A stretch of 64,000 bases of DNA from Trissonchulus latispiculum (Eukaryota > Nematoda > Enoplea > Enoplida > Ironidae): positions 1 through 64,000 of the forward strand of contig JASAND010013021.1 of the NCBI GenBank assembly GCA_030248195.1, given 5' to 3'. The position numbers were made by a program, and so were the translations under genes. Under the pieces are notes generated by a model. It saw nothing but the letters and a program-made list of their open reading frames with translations, had not been told where the DNA came from and made no database searches. Shown here piece by piece: positions 1-12,624 of this stretch. Within the stretch, counting starts at the first letter, position 1. Each line of letters starts with the position of its first letter.

Positions 1-2640
1 AAATTTGATGTCCTACCGTTGGAAGCTTTTTCTTCATTGCTACAGCAATTGGTTATTTGGGTCCTCCGGGAAACCGGGTTGAAAGCGGCTCATCATGTAA
101 CGCGATGCGGACTGTACGTATGTACATGGTCCGTACTGGCAGGGAGGTGCTTGCTTGTTTTCAGCTACTGACCTGTTATGTGTGGTTTTGTGGGAATAAA
201 AATGTCTAACCACTCGAGTACTTTGGACCACCTTCTTTTTCGTGAAATTCTCTTGATTTTTTCTAAGATGCTTTTGCTTTCCGTGTTTCACTTTTCTGCT
301 ACGACAAACCATTACCTGAATTTTCTAAATTCTTGCGAATGTTTTCTAGGGTCTCCTGGAGGGTACTCGAGGACTTGTTGTATCTCGTATTCTTTCAAAT
401 TCCTTTACCCTTTTTATCTTTTTACTTTCACCTTTCTACTCAAATGTAACGGTCATTCTGCTTAGGCGATAGTACTGGAGGTATTCCACTGTGTCGTACC
501 ACGGCGGGTCCGTGGTTGCTCGTCGCCTGTGTCTGGCTTATGGCCGGGCAAGGGTGGGCGGTCAACCCCGGACCGGCGTTATAGACCCCGTAGCTTAATT
601 TTTCGCTTTCTTTGATTTCGGCGCAGTCTGCGGTCGCTGGTTGTCTGGATACTCTCCGGGCTGCAGTAGCCGTAGGCTTGCGTTTCCCCTTCCCTAAATT
701 AATCGGGCCTTTAGGATGTACTGTATGGCCTACGTGCATTATTTTGTGACTGTGGCATACGTGCCTTATATAATGATGCTTTTGTTTACTGTAGGCCCTT
801 GTGCCGTATGTTAATCCCCATATATATGCCGTATTTACTCTTTTTTGTTTGTTTGTTGTTTACTGTAACATATTTCCCCTTCCCTCCCCCCCCAGTCCCT
901 CCATGGCGGCGAGTTCCCGTTTCTGATGCTATATATATGCTGTCTGAAATTGTGTGCCCTTATGTTTTATGCTTGTGTAGGACCCGGAGGATTCCGTGGT
1001 TGGCGAAAGGCCTGGTTAGTCTGTTGGCCCGGTTACTGGTGATGGTGGGCCTGGTTCGTCTGTTGGCCGGTGATTGGCTTGGGGCTGGAGCGGCTTGCGC
1101 CGTGGGGCGCCCGCTCCCCTTCCGGAGGTCGGTCCGTTGGTTGCTGTAGGGTTCCCCCCGTCGGCGTGGTTCTTGGCGGCCTCCCTGGCCTGGTATCTTT
1201 GAACTTTGATAACTTTTATTACATCAGTCTGTTTGTGTGATTATGTGCATTCCGGTTCCCCCTACTCGCTCGCTCCCCCTCCCCCTTTCCCATTTTTTTC
1301 TAACTTGTGTTGTGTTTGTTTTCATTCCATTTTTCTGCTTTATTTGTCTGATAGCTTTAACAAGTTGGGGGGGAAATACGTTTCGGGTTACATGTTATGG
1401 GGTTTTCGTTTGATGCTTACCTTTCTCATTTTACTGATGCTTTAAATTTTTACCTCTACTTTCGTAGTTTTGAGATTCTTTCAAAGAAAGGGTGCTCCCT
1501 AGTTCGGCTTGTCCGTCCTATACTATGTCGTATATTAATCTCTTTTCTCATTGTTTTGTTTTCTTTTATTCTTGTTTATTGTACCGCGGGTTTACATGCA
1601 TAATTTTGTACTGCCATTTACACCTGCCAGTTTTGCCATTTTTGTCGGTGCAGCTACAATTCCATGTGTGCTTTATTTTTATGCAGCTTTATAACGGCAT
1701 TTAATCAGATTCGTACATAATATGCTTACTCCGGGGGAGGCTTCCCTGGACTGGATACGCGTCTGTTTCGCTCTTTTCGCGTAATTTCTCATAAATTTCT
1801 ATAAATGTTCCGTTGGAATAGCCTTAGTATTTGGTCGGCATTTATTCAGATTCGTATAATATGTCTACTCCGGTGGAGGCTCTCCCGGAGTCTTCACAAT
1901 CTATTGTTGCTATATGGTCGACTTGTCCGGAGCGCTGTGTAATTGTATGAAATCTTTCCCGGAGTTCTATAAAACCATGTAAAACCCTTTCTCGGAGGAG
2001 TTTTTTAGGATAGTTAAGTCCCACCGGAGTACAAATTTTCATCGTTTTTACGTTTCTAGGTGTCACTTCTGTCTTTCTACTACTTGTTGTGCTAAATTTT
2101 GCCCAGTATAGTGTCTATTGTAGCTAGTTTTTCCCTTGTTCACTCTGATGTATATCTTTGAGGTGCAGAAGTATTTTCTATGTTTTTGTACTTGTTGTCT
2201 TGCTCCGGTAGTAAGTATTTTGTAGGTTATTTCCGAATTTTTGGTTTGTTGTATGCAATTCCGGAGTGTTGTATATTGAGTATTTTGTAAATGTACATGT
2301 TGGTCCGACATGTACGTGTCTTCCGGAGTGGGTTCAAAATTGGGGTGGGGTCTCCCGGAGTGCCCTTCTCTTTTGTTTCGTGTGATCCTGCCGTGGCTTA
2401 AGGGTGTCCCAAGCCGTATTTCGTTTATGTGTAGTCGGTGTATTCCGTGTATATGTTAGTACGTGTCCCGGTATGTTCCGGAGTATCTTTATCTGTGTCT
2501 CGGAATCCCCTATGTGTATGTGTTTGTGTGGGGCCCGAGTAGTGTCCCCGGGAATCCGGACTCGAGGGATACGCAAATTTTTATCTTTTGCCGTTGTCTT
2601 CCTAAAACGCGTTTTATCTAATACTAGTAGCTAGGGTACG
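1..2640. other. Unassigned T-rich stretch, no gene recognised
   Basis: I see no reading frame here with recognisable protein character; the short open frames are low-complexity and T-rich. The top strand is strongly T-rich with long pyrimidine runs. From about 1725 to 2570 the hexamer CCGGAG (or its complement CTCCGG) recurs roughly every 30-120 bases in otherwise unrelated sequence. Around 715-810 three loosely similar blocks of the form ACTGTRKGGCNTACGTGC follow one another. This could be the non-coding part of a mobile element, but no terminal repeats or target duplications are visible. Confidence 0.4.
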
Positions 2641-5502
2641 TAAGTTAATTCTGTTTTATTACTAATCCTTGAGCCCTTGGCCGCGGCGAGGGCGCGCGTT
2701 TCAAAAGAGGGGGTAATCTGTGAAGTATTTTCCGAAATTCCCTTTGATTTTCACTTAAATTCATCTAAAATGTAGCGCTATCTTTACAAACGATAAACGT
2801 AAATTGTACTCTCGTGTAGGAACCTCGGTTCCTTAGCTAATTTTCACTATTCCAATTCGAGCGCTCAAAAGTCAGTCTTATCAAAGTTGGGACGCTGAGA
2901 GGTCGGGTCTTGTTTTGTCTTTCCGACATTTGGGTGGAGTAACCTCTCAATTCTATTTTTGGGGGACCCAATTTTATTGACAATTTTTGGAATCTTTTGT
3001 TTGCTGCTTTCACTGTAGTGGCTATTGGTTGTTATCGTTACCGATTGGTAAAAGGTTTGTTATATTATGTAATTTCCAATTTTGTATTTTGGCATAAATT
3101 TGGTTAAAGAAAAGTAAACTCGCGGTACTTTTTAGATTGCCGTCGACTTTTGCAGTAGGTTAGGGTAAGCGGATTTGGATTATTCGGACATACGCACACT
3201 CACGGACCTTCAACCTTCAGCCTATTTAATAATTTAATTACTGCAACAAGCGTAATTTCTACATAGGTTTTGATATCCGCCATATTTTGCAAATGCTGAC
3301 GATGCTGAGCTCTAGTTACTACCGGAATGATTTGAGCGCGTAGTTCAGCAAATTGATCAAAAATGTTATCCCAGTTTTCTCTATGCCTTAGCAAACGTTC
3401 TTGCGCAGAATTATCGATTGTCGAAATTTTTCGCAAAAACTGGAAAAAGTCGTCCAAAAATGAGAAAAATCGTCGCAAAATATCAGAAAACGCTCGTACA
3501 ATTTATCTACGCCTTTAGTTAAGGTCGTAGATGGTATTCCAAAACAAAACTTCCAAAAATCTGCTCAAAAGATGAAATGATCAAAAGTCAACTATTGGGT
3601 CACAACAAAAAAATGTCAAATCTAGGGAAAAATCACTGGAAATATGGTGAAATCGTGGCAAAAGGCTCAACAGACGATTCTACGGCTTGTGTTACCGTCG
3701 TTCCAACCAAAAATCCGAAAATTAGGAGTTATCAGAAAAAACACACAAGGGGGGCACGCCGACAAGAAAAGTAAAAATCAAAAATTCCAGCAAAAATATG
3801 GAAAATCTGGGCAAAGCCTAGCAATTCTAGCGTGGTTATGCTCTACGTTCGTGAATTTAACCGTAGATTTGGACAAAATTAGTCTAATCGTTCAAAAGTA
3901 AAAATCAACTATAATGGGGTCAAAGACCAAAAATTGAAAAATCGGTTGATTTGGGTCAAAAACACAAAAAATCTAGGAATCCTCGGAATTTGCAGCTAGG
4001 GTACGTTCTACGACCGTAGTTTTAGTCGTAGAGGTGCTCAAAACCAACAAAAACACTCAAAATGAAAAAATCACTAGGGGGGGCACTGCGACTAAAAATG
4101 TGAAAAATTGAAAAATCGGTGCCAAAATGGAAAATTTTCCAAAATTTTGGAGAAAATCCGGTATTTTTATGCTCAGAAACGAGTGGAGCACCTACTGAAA
4201 CCTATAGGGGGTCCAAATACCAAATTCCAAAAATTAACCCAATAAATGGCTATGTTCGAATCTCAAAAAAAATTTTGACAGGGGGGTTTTTAGAAAATTG
4301 GTCATTTTCCGGAAATTCTTTGAATTATAGGTCTAGCGTGATGGCGTTGATGTTATTCAATCGTTATTAGCCCTTGAAACTAGAAAAATCGGCCAAAAAT
4401 TAAATTTTTCGTCGATTTTTGGGTCAAAACTGGCGATTTTGGGTCAAAATCGATTTTTACCTTTTTTGAACCGAAATCGAAATTTTGATAGGGGGCACGT
4501 TTGTCACAGCTTGTTTATGACCTAATAGTGCTAAGATGACTAAAAATCGGTATCCAAAAAGCTTTTACAGAAAAATCTAGCTCTTCGAAAATTCGATTTT
4601 TACATACGCAATCGACAGTTCAAAATCAAAATGGGGGTCCTAGAAAAAATTCTGTCGATTTAAATTTTGAAAATTCCTACGGTGGGGGTACAGAAAAACA
4701 CGGAGAATTCATTTCTGACCACTATAGAAAATTTCAGAGGGGGGTCCAGTTTTTGGACTCAAAAAAATTTTTGAAAATGGGGTCCTTAGGGGTGGACCAA
4801 AAATATCCCTAAACTAAAAATATCAAACTAGCGCGTTAATACAGCGTAGGGGGGCCTATATTAAGGCAATTTAACTGAAAATTTAAAAAATTTGAACGGG
4901 GGGGAACCTGAAATTCACGATTTAGAAACCTACATTTATAATTATAATATGGCTTTTATAGCAGCCCTGGGAGTCAACCAGGTAGGCGTTGCTGCTTAAA
5001 ATATAATTAATTTAATTTATAAAATTACCTAGCCTATAGTTTGGGTGGTGTCGTGTTCACCAAAAAGTGAACCCTTCACCTCTCAACTCAAATCTCCTCC
5101 AAATTCTGATGTGAAATCCGGAGCCCAAGGGGGGTGGGGGGGTGGCTAAAATTTCCCCAAAAACGGCTCAAAAAATTCGTAGAGTGTCCCCAAAGCCTTC
5201 CCAATGGATTTCCGGAGGGGGGGAGTCGGTCCCCAAAATTTTCTGGGGGGGATCAGTCAGTAGTGAAGTCGGGGAGCTCCCCCGACCACGGTTTCCAAGG
5301 CAAAATCGGAATAGCTATGTACTAGCTTGCTCATCTCAATAATTTGAAAAATTAAAAGCAAGGACTAAACTCAATAAAAACTAATGAAAACTAATCAAAA
5401 CTAATTATTTACATGAAAAATAAATAAGAAAAATAAAAAATTTCAAAATTTCGCAAAGTTGCAAAAATTTGAAAATTCGAAAAACTGTTCACGGTCGCCA
5501 TA
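2641..5502. other. Unassigned low-complexity region
   Basis: No gene is recognised. From about 3400 to 5300 the sequence is built from AAAATCG-like words mixed with runs of 5-8 G residues (GGGGGTCC-like), a style that recurs in other repeats of this window. The minus strand at 3478-3200 has a 92-codon open frame of helical, polar composition that resembles nothing I know. I do not call it a gene. Confidence 0.4.
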
Positions 5503-6099
5503 TGTTAAACCTAAGCTAACTGTCTGGGACTTAACCTAGGTCTAGGAGGCGGTGCGACTGCAGGTTACCAGACCGGGCCTGTTCCAATAAACTACCAAAG
5601 TTCTATCAAAGTTACCTCAGTTGAAATGTCATCCAATCCCCAAAAAGTAACCAACTAGAAGACGTAGTGTCGTAACAATGAATTTAATGGGGAGGAAACA
5701 TGTAAAATTACCGACCAGTTCGAATCGCAAAATACACAACCACTGATTCATAGGATCAGATCAAAGCTGATCAAAGTAGCTAACAGACTAAAGACTACAC
5801 AAACAGCAACCATCAATTTTAGTGTTTGTTTCTAAGATTAAGTTGCAACCCTTGTTTTTAGTTGATTCTCAACACATCGGTTATATCATTCGATACCTCC
5901 ATCAAATAGCTGGGGACGATTTTTTATTTATTGTGAAATAGCTGTTCGTTATAGAGAAATAAGCTGAAATGTTTGCGTAACCTGTATTTTGCCTACTTTT
6001 TACAAATTTGTCAAGCGATTACTTTAGCTAGAAAGCAGTAATCGGGGCAAATAAAAAACATCCCTGGGTATATTTGTGCACAACATATCCAGTGAGTAG
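5503..6099. repeat. 597-bp direct repeat, copy A
   Basis: This block begins TGTTAAACCTAAGC and ends CCAGTGAGTAG. It is repeated at 7168-7764 with the same length and only about eight substitutions that I can see. The two copies flank a decayed Ty3/gypsy fragment, so they could be LTRs of a wrecked element: TGTT near the start and AACA near 6083 would fit LTR ends. However, both copies share about 16 further bases beyond that point and no primer site follows, so a segmental duplication is equally possible. Confidence 0.7.
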
Positions 6100-6149
6100 T
6101 TGAAGCATATAGGTCCAAATTTACACAAAAGGAAACCACCACCGTAAGG

Positions 6150-6545
6150 TGGTTGCTTCAAACAAAAGAACCGTCCGGTCGTTTGGAACGATGGGCGCTT
6201 GTATTGCAAGAGTTTGCCAACTTGTTGACAATTGTTCTTCGACCTGGATCTAGTCAGAAACATGTCGATGCATTATCACGGTTGTAAATCTAAATCAAGT
6301 ATGCCGACCAATTTTATAAATCTTGTAGGATTAACAACTCAAAGACTCTGAACTTGCTGCCTTTGCGGAATGTCTTCAAAACAAAAGTCTTCCTTCTGAT
6401 CCAAAGCAAGCAGCTTACTTCAAGCGTTTTGCTGATCAGTACATAATACAAAATCGTCTCTCGTATCGGAAAATTTTGAAAAAGGTTCATGGAATTTTTC
6501 AGTTAGTCGTCCCCAGCAATCTGCAAAATGACATTTTGAAGATGT
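6150..6545 (+). pseudogene. Ty3/gypsy pol fragment (RNase H end and integrase start), broken
   Basis: The top strand from 6150 to 6287 encodes the end of a Ty3/gypsy RNase H: a WLLQTKEPSGRLERW block followed by LRPGSS and HVDALSRL, then a stop. From 6350, in a different frame, it encodes the linker before the integrase zinc finger, with a LPSDPKQAAYFKRFADQY block and a downstream QLVVPSNLQNDILK block. At least one stop and one frame change separate the pieces, and no protease, catalytic RT or catalytic integrase part remains nearby. It is a dead remnant, unrelated in detail to the intact element at 13-26 kb. Confidence 0.75.
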
Positions 6546-7167
6546 TCAGTTTGAGCTGAAACTGAATAAATTTAGACCTGAATGCGAAATATTTACGGAG
6601 GATGAAACGGATAATAATTGAGAGAGAAACTAAAAGTGACATGAAGCTACAATTATTGCATTTGAAATCGAAGCTGAAACTACATAGAATAAATTTAGAG
6701 CCTAAACTGGAAACGGCAAATTCGGCAAAGGTGAGACAAACTTCAGCTTCTCCTGTTCCCGGATAAGATAAGATATTCATGAATGTCGAGTTGGCTATTA
6801 GTTTTAAGTGTGGTCGGCTAAATAAATGGAGCTTCGGATGTGATTGGTTTATAGAGATGCCAAGGGCTAAGATGTTGGCTCAGACAGTGACCAACTATGT
6901 CGGAGTTGGTCTAAATGGTGGCCAAGAATTTATGTGTGTTGGTTTAAGGTGGTAATTTCCTTTGGTCACATAAAGTTTGCACCATTACTCATTCATTACT
7001 TGGAGTTAAGAAGCCATTTTTATATCAAAATGCAGCTTGACATTTTCTCTTTTTAATGCATACGATGAAACTAATGTTACCTTTCTAAAATAGTCTTAAC
7101 TCATTTTAGAAGAAGTATAATTTTCCAGAATTTTTGCAGACTCAAGTACATTTTTTCGCGAGACATC
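6546..7167. other. Spacer between the 597-bp repeats, nothing recognised
   Basis: AT-rich sequence between the pol remnant and the second direct repeat. It contains a locally repetitive block rich in GAAACTGAATAAATTTAGA-like words (about 6548-6715). No coding or structural feature could be supported. Confidence 0.4.
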
Positions 7168-8075
7168 TGTTAAACCTAAGCTAACTGTCTGGGACTTAAC
7201 CTAGGTCTAGGAGGCGGTGCGACTGCAGGTTACCAGACCGGGCCTGTTCCAATAAACTACCAAAGTTCTATCAAAGTTACCTCAGTTGAAATGTCAGCCA
7301 ATCCCCAAAAAGTAACCAACTAGAAGACGTAATGGCGTAACAATGAATTTAATGGGGAGGAAACATGTAAAATTACCGACCAGTTCGAATCGCAAAATAC
7401 ACAACCACTGATTCATAGGATCAGATCAAAGCTGATCAAAGTAGCTAACAGACTAAAGACTACACAAACAGCAACCATCAATTTTAGTGTTTGTTTCTAA
7501 GATTAAGTTGCAACCCTTGTTTTTAGTTGATTCTCAACACATCGGTTATATCATTCGATACCTCCATCAAATAGCTGGGGACGATTTTTTATTTATTGTG
7601 AAATAGCTGTTCGTTATAGAGAAATAAGCTGAAATGTTTGCGTAACCTGTATTTTGCCTACTTTTTCCAAATTTGTCAAGCGATTACTTTAGCTAGAAAG
7701 CAGTAATCGGGGCAACTAAAAAACATCCTTGGGTATATTTGTGCACAACACATCCAGTGAGTAGCAGCCCTCCAGCTTGCATGGTGAGTGCTCCACAATC
7801 TTTGAAAAAATTGGTCGTGTTTTTGTAAAAACTACATTTTTTAGGATAGCAGCCTACGGGATAGCTGTTGGAAGATGATCAGGTGTGGGATAATTTGCCC
7901 CTATGAGACCTTCAGGTCGACACTCTTAGTTTGATTTTACGGCATGCATAGTTCAAGAAATGATGGATTATTTAATATCTGCAAAAATGACAAGTTTTCT
8001 ACGCCAAAACTAGAAAATCAGCTATATCTCACGGTACAAAAAAGCTAGAACGTTGCTTTAAAAAGCAAAAATATG
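7168..8075. repeat. 597-bp direct repeat, copy B, with family extension
   Basis: The part 7168-7764 is the second copy of the 597-bp repeat. Beyond it, 7898-8075 resembles 62970-63115 (shared words such as GAGACCTTC, GACAC.CTTAGTTT, GATTATTTAAT). The part at 7540-7760 resembles 62605-62820. The repeat family is therefore longer than 597 bp, and copy A is the shortened one. The 300 bases after this block (8076-8384) show nothing recognisable. Confidence 0.65.
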
Positions 8076-8384
8076 AAGCTCAGCGAGATCTTTCGAATGA
8101 ATATAGTCATAGCTGTATAGCTGCTGCCAAACTTGCAGAAACTGGGGAAAACGGCCCTGACCCTGCTGTCAAAATGTCAAAATCGGAAAAAACTGCCCTG
8201 AACGGAGACGTTGAATTTTTATAATCGGGATTGCGCGGAGGGTGTTAAAATGCTAAAAGAACGTATTTTGGAAAGTTTCGTCAAAGTTCATCTTGATTTA
8301 CGCCGCCAACCGACACTATGTGCCCAAAAGGGATCACCACCTTAAGTGGTGCCAAGTTGGCTTAGCGAACAGCAAGGAATACAA

Positions 8385-9975
8385 GAAATGAACCTGAAAT
8401 TGACAGCGCTGACTGTCTTTGTTTTGTTTGCAATAATCAAGCCTACCAACCAAGCTTGGTCTGACGAAATGTGCGTTGGCTAAGAAATATATACAAGAAA
8501 TGAACCTGAAATTGACAGCGCTGACTGGCTTTTTTTGAAATAATGAAGCCTACCAACCAACCTTGACTAACATACAATGAATAAAACGGCTACAGCAAAT
8601 AAGATTCATAGTTAGACATTGATGACGACTGTAACCAATAGCCAAGCCAACCAACCAAGCTTGGCTTAATGTAAGAGGACTTGATCTAAAATAAGACAAG
8701 TCTGGTGTGTGCTTGGTTGGTTGGCTTGGCTATTGGCTTGCGCGGCCATCAACGTCAACAATGTAACGTTAGATCTTATTATGTGTATTGCCTCTTATTT
8801 ATTGTATGCCTTAGTCAAGCTTGGTTGGTAGGCTTGATTATTGGAAAACAAGCACAAGCGAGTCAGAGACCACAAATCCCCTTACCCCCAACTCACGTTG
8901 ACTTGGCTAATAATAGACCAGGTCTTCAAACTAAGCCAAGCTTGGTTGGTTGGCTTGGCTATTGGCTTGCGTGGCCATCAACGTCAATAATGTAACCATC
9001 GATATTATTAGGTGTATTCCCTCATATTTATTGTATGCCTTAGCCAAGCTTGGTTGGTAGGTTTGATTATTGGAAAACAAGCACAAGCGAGTCAGCGACC
9101 ACAAATCCCCTTATCCCCAACTCACGTTGACTTGGCTAATAATAGACCAAGTCTTCAAACTAAGCCAAGCTTGGTTGGTTGGCTTGGCTATTGGCTTGCG
9201 TGGCTATCAACGTCAACAATGTAACCATCGATCTTATTAGGTGTATTCCCTCATATTTATTGTATGCCTTAGCCAAGCTTGGTTGGTAGGCTTGATTATT
9301 GGAAAACAAGCACAAGCGAGTCAGCGACCACAAATCCCCTTACCCCCAACTCACGTTGACTTGGCTAATAATAGACCAAGTCTTCAAACTAAGCCAAGCT
9401 TGGTTGGTTGGCTTCGCTATTGGCTTGCGGGGCCATCAACGTCAACAATCTAACCATCGATCTTATTATGTGTATTGCCTCTTATATATTTATTGTATGC
9501 CTTAGTCAAGTTTGGTTGGTAGGTTTGATTATTGGAAAACAAGCACAAGCGAGTCAGCGATCACAAATCCCCTTACCTCCAACTCGCGTTGACTTGGCTA
9601 TTAATTGACCAAGTCTTCAAACTAAGCCAAGCTTGGTTGGTTGGCTTGGCTATTGGCTTGCGTGGCCATCAACGTCAACAATCTAACCATCGATCTTATT
9701 ATGTGTATTGCCTCTTATATATTTATTGTATGCCTTAGTCAAGTTTGGTTGGTAGGCTTGATTATTGGAAAACAAGCACAAGCGAGTCAGCGACCACAAA
9801 TCCCCTTACCCCCAACTCACGTTGACTTGGCTAATAATAGACCAAGTCTTCAAACTAAGCCAAGCTTGGTTGGTTGACTTGGCTATTGGCTTGCGGGGCT
9901 ATCAACGTCAACAATCTAACCATCGATCTTATTATGTGTATTGCCTCTTATATATTTATTGTATGCCTTAGTCAA
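8385..9975. repeat. Tandem 229-233-bp satellite array with inverted flanking copies
   Basis: About five head-to-tail units of 229 or 233 bp run from about 8700 to 9975. Each contains CCAAGCTTGGTTGGTTGG, a CAACGTCAACAAT block and a GGAAAACAAGCACAAGCG block. The open frames seen here (66-96 codons) repeat with the unit and are by-products. At the left edge, 8436-8463 and 8636-8666 carry parts of the same unit in the opposite orientation. A 36-bp block (CAAGAAATGAACCTGAAATT...) is directly repeated near 8383 and 8491. The array thus ends in foldback structure. Confidence 0.85.
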
Positions 9976-9981
9976 GACCTC

Positions 9982-10130
9982 CCTCAACTTAGCAGTCCCA
10001 CTTTTTGAGTCAAAACTAATTGAGACAGTTAGCTTGTACCAAGGATTGAATGAGACGCTGTTTATTTTAATTGAGACAACGATTATTAATTCACAATCTT
10101 TAAAACATTTGTGGGACTGCTAAGTTGAGG
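9982..10130. mobile_element. Short inverted-repeat element (MITE), 149 bp
   Basis: It is bounded by a perfect 20-bp inverted repeat, CCTCAACTTAGCAGTCCCAC at 9982-10001 and its complement at 10111-10130. Similarity continues inward (TTTTGAGTC). A partial extra copy, GCAGTCCCACTTTTGAGTC, follows immediately outside the right end. It is non-coding. No target duplication is clear, so the superfamily is unassigned. Confidence 0.75.
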
Positions 10131-10619
10131 TATGCAGTCCCACTTTTGAGTCATGCTTTTAAATTTTGTCAGCATTTCCGGTACAAACTATAATAAATGA
10201 GCCACGCGCTGATTTGCTCGAATATCGCAGTATTTTTTAGATAATTTAGAAATATCTCAAAATTTTGGATTTTTGGACAATCAATGTTCTTTGGCTAATC
10301 TTTGGCTTAATTATGAGTGGATGGGGGCTTCGGCTCCGAATAGTACACAGATGCATAGGTCGGCGGGGGCATAGGTGTAAGGCGGGAGGGGAGGGTAGCT
10401 ATTTAGGTGGGTATTTTCTCTACCCCACCCCAGAAATTTTTAGCCGGGGGTAGCCGCGCCGAAGGCGCGAAAAACGGCCAAAATTGTGTATTCTTAGGGT
10501 TAATTTTGCAAAATTTTCAAAAATTTTGATTTTGATCGATCGATTCTACTGATCGATCAATCCATCGGATCGATCTTTCGATTCGATTTTTGAAATCAGC
10601 GTTCTCGATTTACCCTAGG
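10131..10619. other. Non-coding spacer with GC hairpin
   Basis: It contains a purine-rich G run (10360-10400) and the palindromic word CGCGCCGAAGGCGCGAAAA at about 10455. That word recurs near 45594 and 62107, and in variant form near 60346, always followed by A/T runs. No coding content was seen. Confidence 0.45.
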
Positions 10620-12108
10620 GCAGGGTTTTTTTTTGGTTTTCGGATTTGCGTCAACCTTGCGTCCCGCTAAATTTAAGTTGCGTCCCGTTAAGAAATTTTG
10701 CGTCCAGGCGGAATTCTTGTTTTAGCGTGTTTTTAGTGCAAAAATTGCTTTATTTATACAAATTTCGATAATTCCTGCATTGTAACGCCATTGAAACTAT
10801 GTAGAAAGTAGATGCTGCTTAACTGTAATGCACGATTACAAGATAGCTTGCAGAATATATGCAGATGCGCCCAAAACACACGGCGGGGGGGTCTGGGGGG
10901 CGGAGCCCCCCAGAAGTTGAAGAATTTTTTGAAATTATAGAATAATCCGCAGTGGAAATGTTTAAAAAGATTTTATTTGGCATCTGTTGCATCTAATGAA
11001 TGCCTTGAGTAATTTTCGACATTATTGACACACATTGTGTCAGTTAAACTAATTAAGGTTTTAAAAATTTGTGAAATATTTAGGAATATCATTGAAAAGA
11101 AAGGTAGTAAACATTAAAACATACATTCGGTTTCGAAAACTGAGAACTACTGATCCTTGACAACAAACTTGCAAATGAGTACCGGGAGGTCTGGGGGGCG
11201 GAGCCCCCCAGAAGTTGGAGATTTTTTGAAATAGCGGATTAAATCCGTTGTGGAAATGTTTAAAAAGTTTAATTTGTCAACTGTTACATCTCTTCTCACT
11301 AAAGCTCCTAACGCTAATGCATTTTTGTGTTAATTGCATCTCTAAGTTTTTGAATAAGTCAGTATCAATAAAGAAAGAAGCGTGTATGCTTCGTGCTGCA
11401 TTATTCAACGGCAAAACAGTGAAGCATTTGCAAATACTATTAACGCTAGTTACAATAAATTCATCGAGAAATCACGTACATAGGACGTATTTGAAAATGT
11501 ATAGGCTGTATTTGAAAACGTATAGGATGTACTTGAAAATTTTAGAAAACTAGTAGTTTTGTATTATTTCAAATTGCCATTTGTGAATTTTTTGCGAAAA
11601 CTATTTTTTGGAGGTACCAAAAAATTTGGATATTCTGCTTTTGCTACAGTTACAAATTTGTTAATTTCGAGGTTTTACTTTACTACTAATCTTGATCCTG
11701 CCTGACCTGTTGAATGAGAACAATATAAATGTTCACGATTTTGCATCTAGTAAGATCTATATATTTATTGAAGTGAAATTTACGAGTTCGAAAAGATCTG
11801 ATATGGATGCCCGTGGACAACAACTTAGCAAATAACACTGAGTAACATTGAGGCATGACCTTGCACCTTGGCATTCCATAAAAAAGTTTGGAAACACCGG
11901 TGGTCTGGGGGCGGAGCCCCCAGGACCCGAAGAGATTTTTTGAAAAACGGGAAAAATTGGTACTGGAAACATTTAAAGTTTTTACTCTTACAAAAGTGAA
12001 TTTTCTCCCCAAATAATGTTACGTCTAGCTTGCGTCCCGTTAAAATTTCATTGCGTCCAGATAAGAAACTTTGCGTCCAGACGCACATCTGGACGCAAAA
12101 AACCCTGA
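10620..12108. mobile_element. Putative non-autonomous DNA transposon with GCGTCC subterminal repeats
   Basis: The left end reads CAGGGTTTTTTTTTGG and the right end, on the opposite strand, CAGGGTTTTTTGCGTCC. Just inside both ends the word TTGCGTCCCGTTAA or TTGCGTCCAG is repeated, in the same orientation at both ends. The interior carries three copies of a GC hairpin (CTGGGGGGCGGAGCCCCCCAG) near 10890, 11190 and, in shortened form, 11905. Each is followed by GAAGATTTTTTGAAA-like sequence. No transposase frame is present. The CAGGG ends suggest hAT, but I see no matching 8-bp target duplication. Confidence 0.5.
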
Positions 12109-12624
12109 ATGGAAGCATATAGCTAATTGATGGCGCCACAGATGGGAGGGCAAATAAAAGAAAGGGAACGGCTAAGAGAAGCTAGAGCAAGACAAGGAAA
12201 GCCGGAGCAAAATCTGGGGCTATAGTTATCATGATTACTAATAACCTAATATAGAAAGTTTCGTCAAACGCCCATAAGCGCTACAATTAGTAATCGTGGA
12301 GAAGGGCACCCAGCCAAAATTAGCGATTTTTTGAAATTCCAACATGAAGTCTATTTTTTCCGAACACTTTTCAGAAAATTCTCAGAATTTTAGTGGATAT
12401 ATTAACAAGAGATACCCGCAACCACCAGCGCGGGTAGCAAAATTTCTATTACCCGCGGGTACCCGTGACCCACTTCCAACTCTGCGGCCTACATCATGTT
12501 TAATGTTAAAGTTGTAGCTATAAATTTTGTACTCGGAACCGGGAGTTAGAACCGGTTTGAAAATTGGAACCGGCACCAACTCTAAGCTGAAGATGGGCAC
12601 CTGAGGCCGGTCCTATCAAGCTCC
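12109..12624. other. Spacer, no gene recognised
   Basis: Non-coding. The only structure noticed is a small self-complementary cluster of ACCCGCGGGTACCCG words around 12420-12475. Confidence 0.4.

Noticed and set aside
440..739. 99-codon minus-strand frame that could be a gag-like remnant
   Set aside because: No zinc knuckle, capsid motif or flanking structure supports it.
8700..9975. Regularly repeated units that could suggest a CRISPR array or a repeated gene family of about 70-aa proteins
   Set aside because: Units are 229-233 bp with no unique spacers, the genome is eukaryotic, and the short frames exist only because the satellite unit lacks stops.
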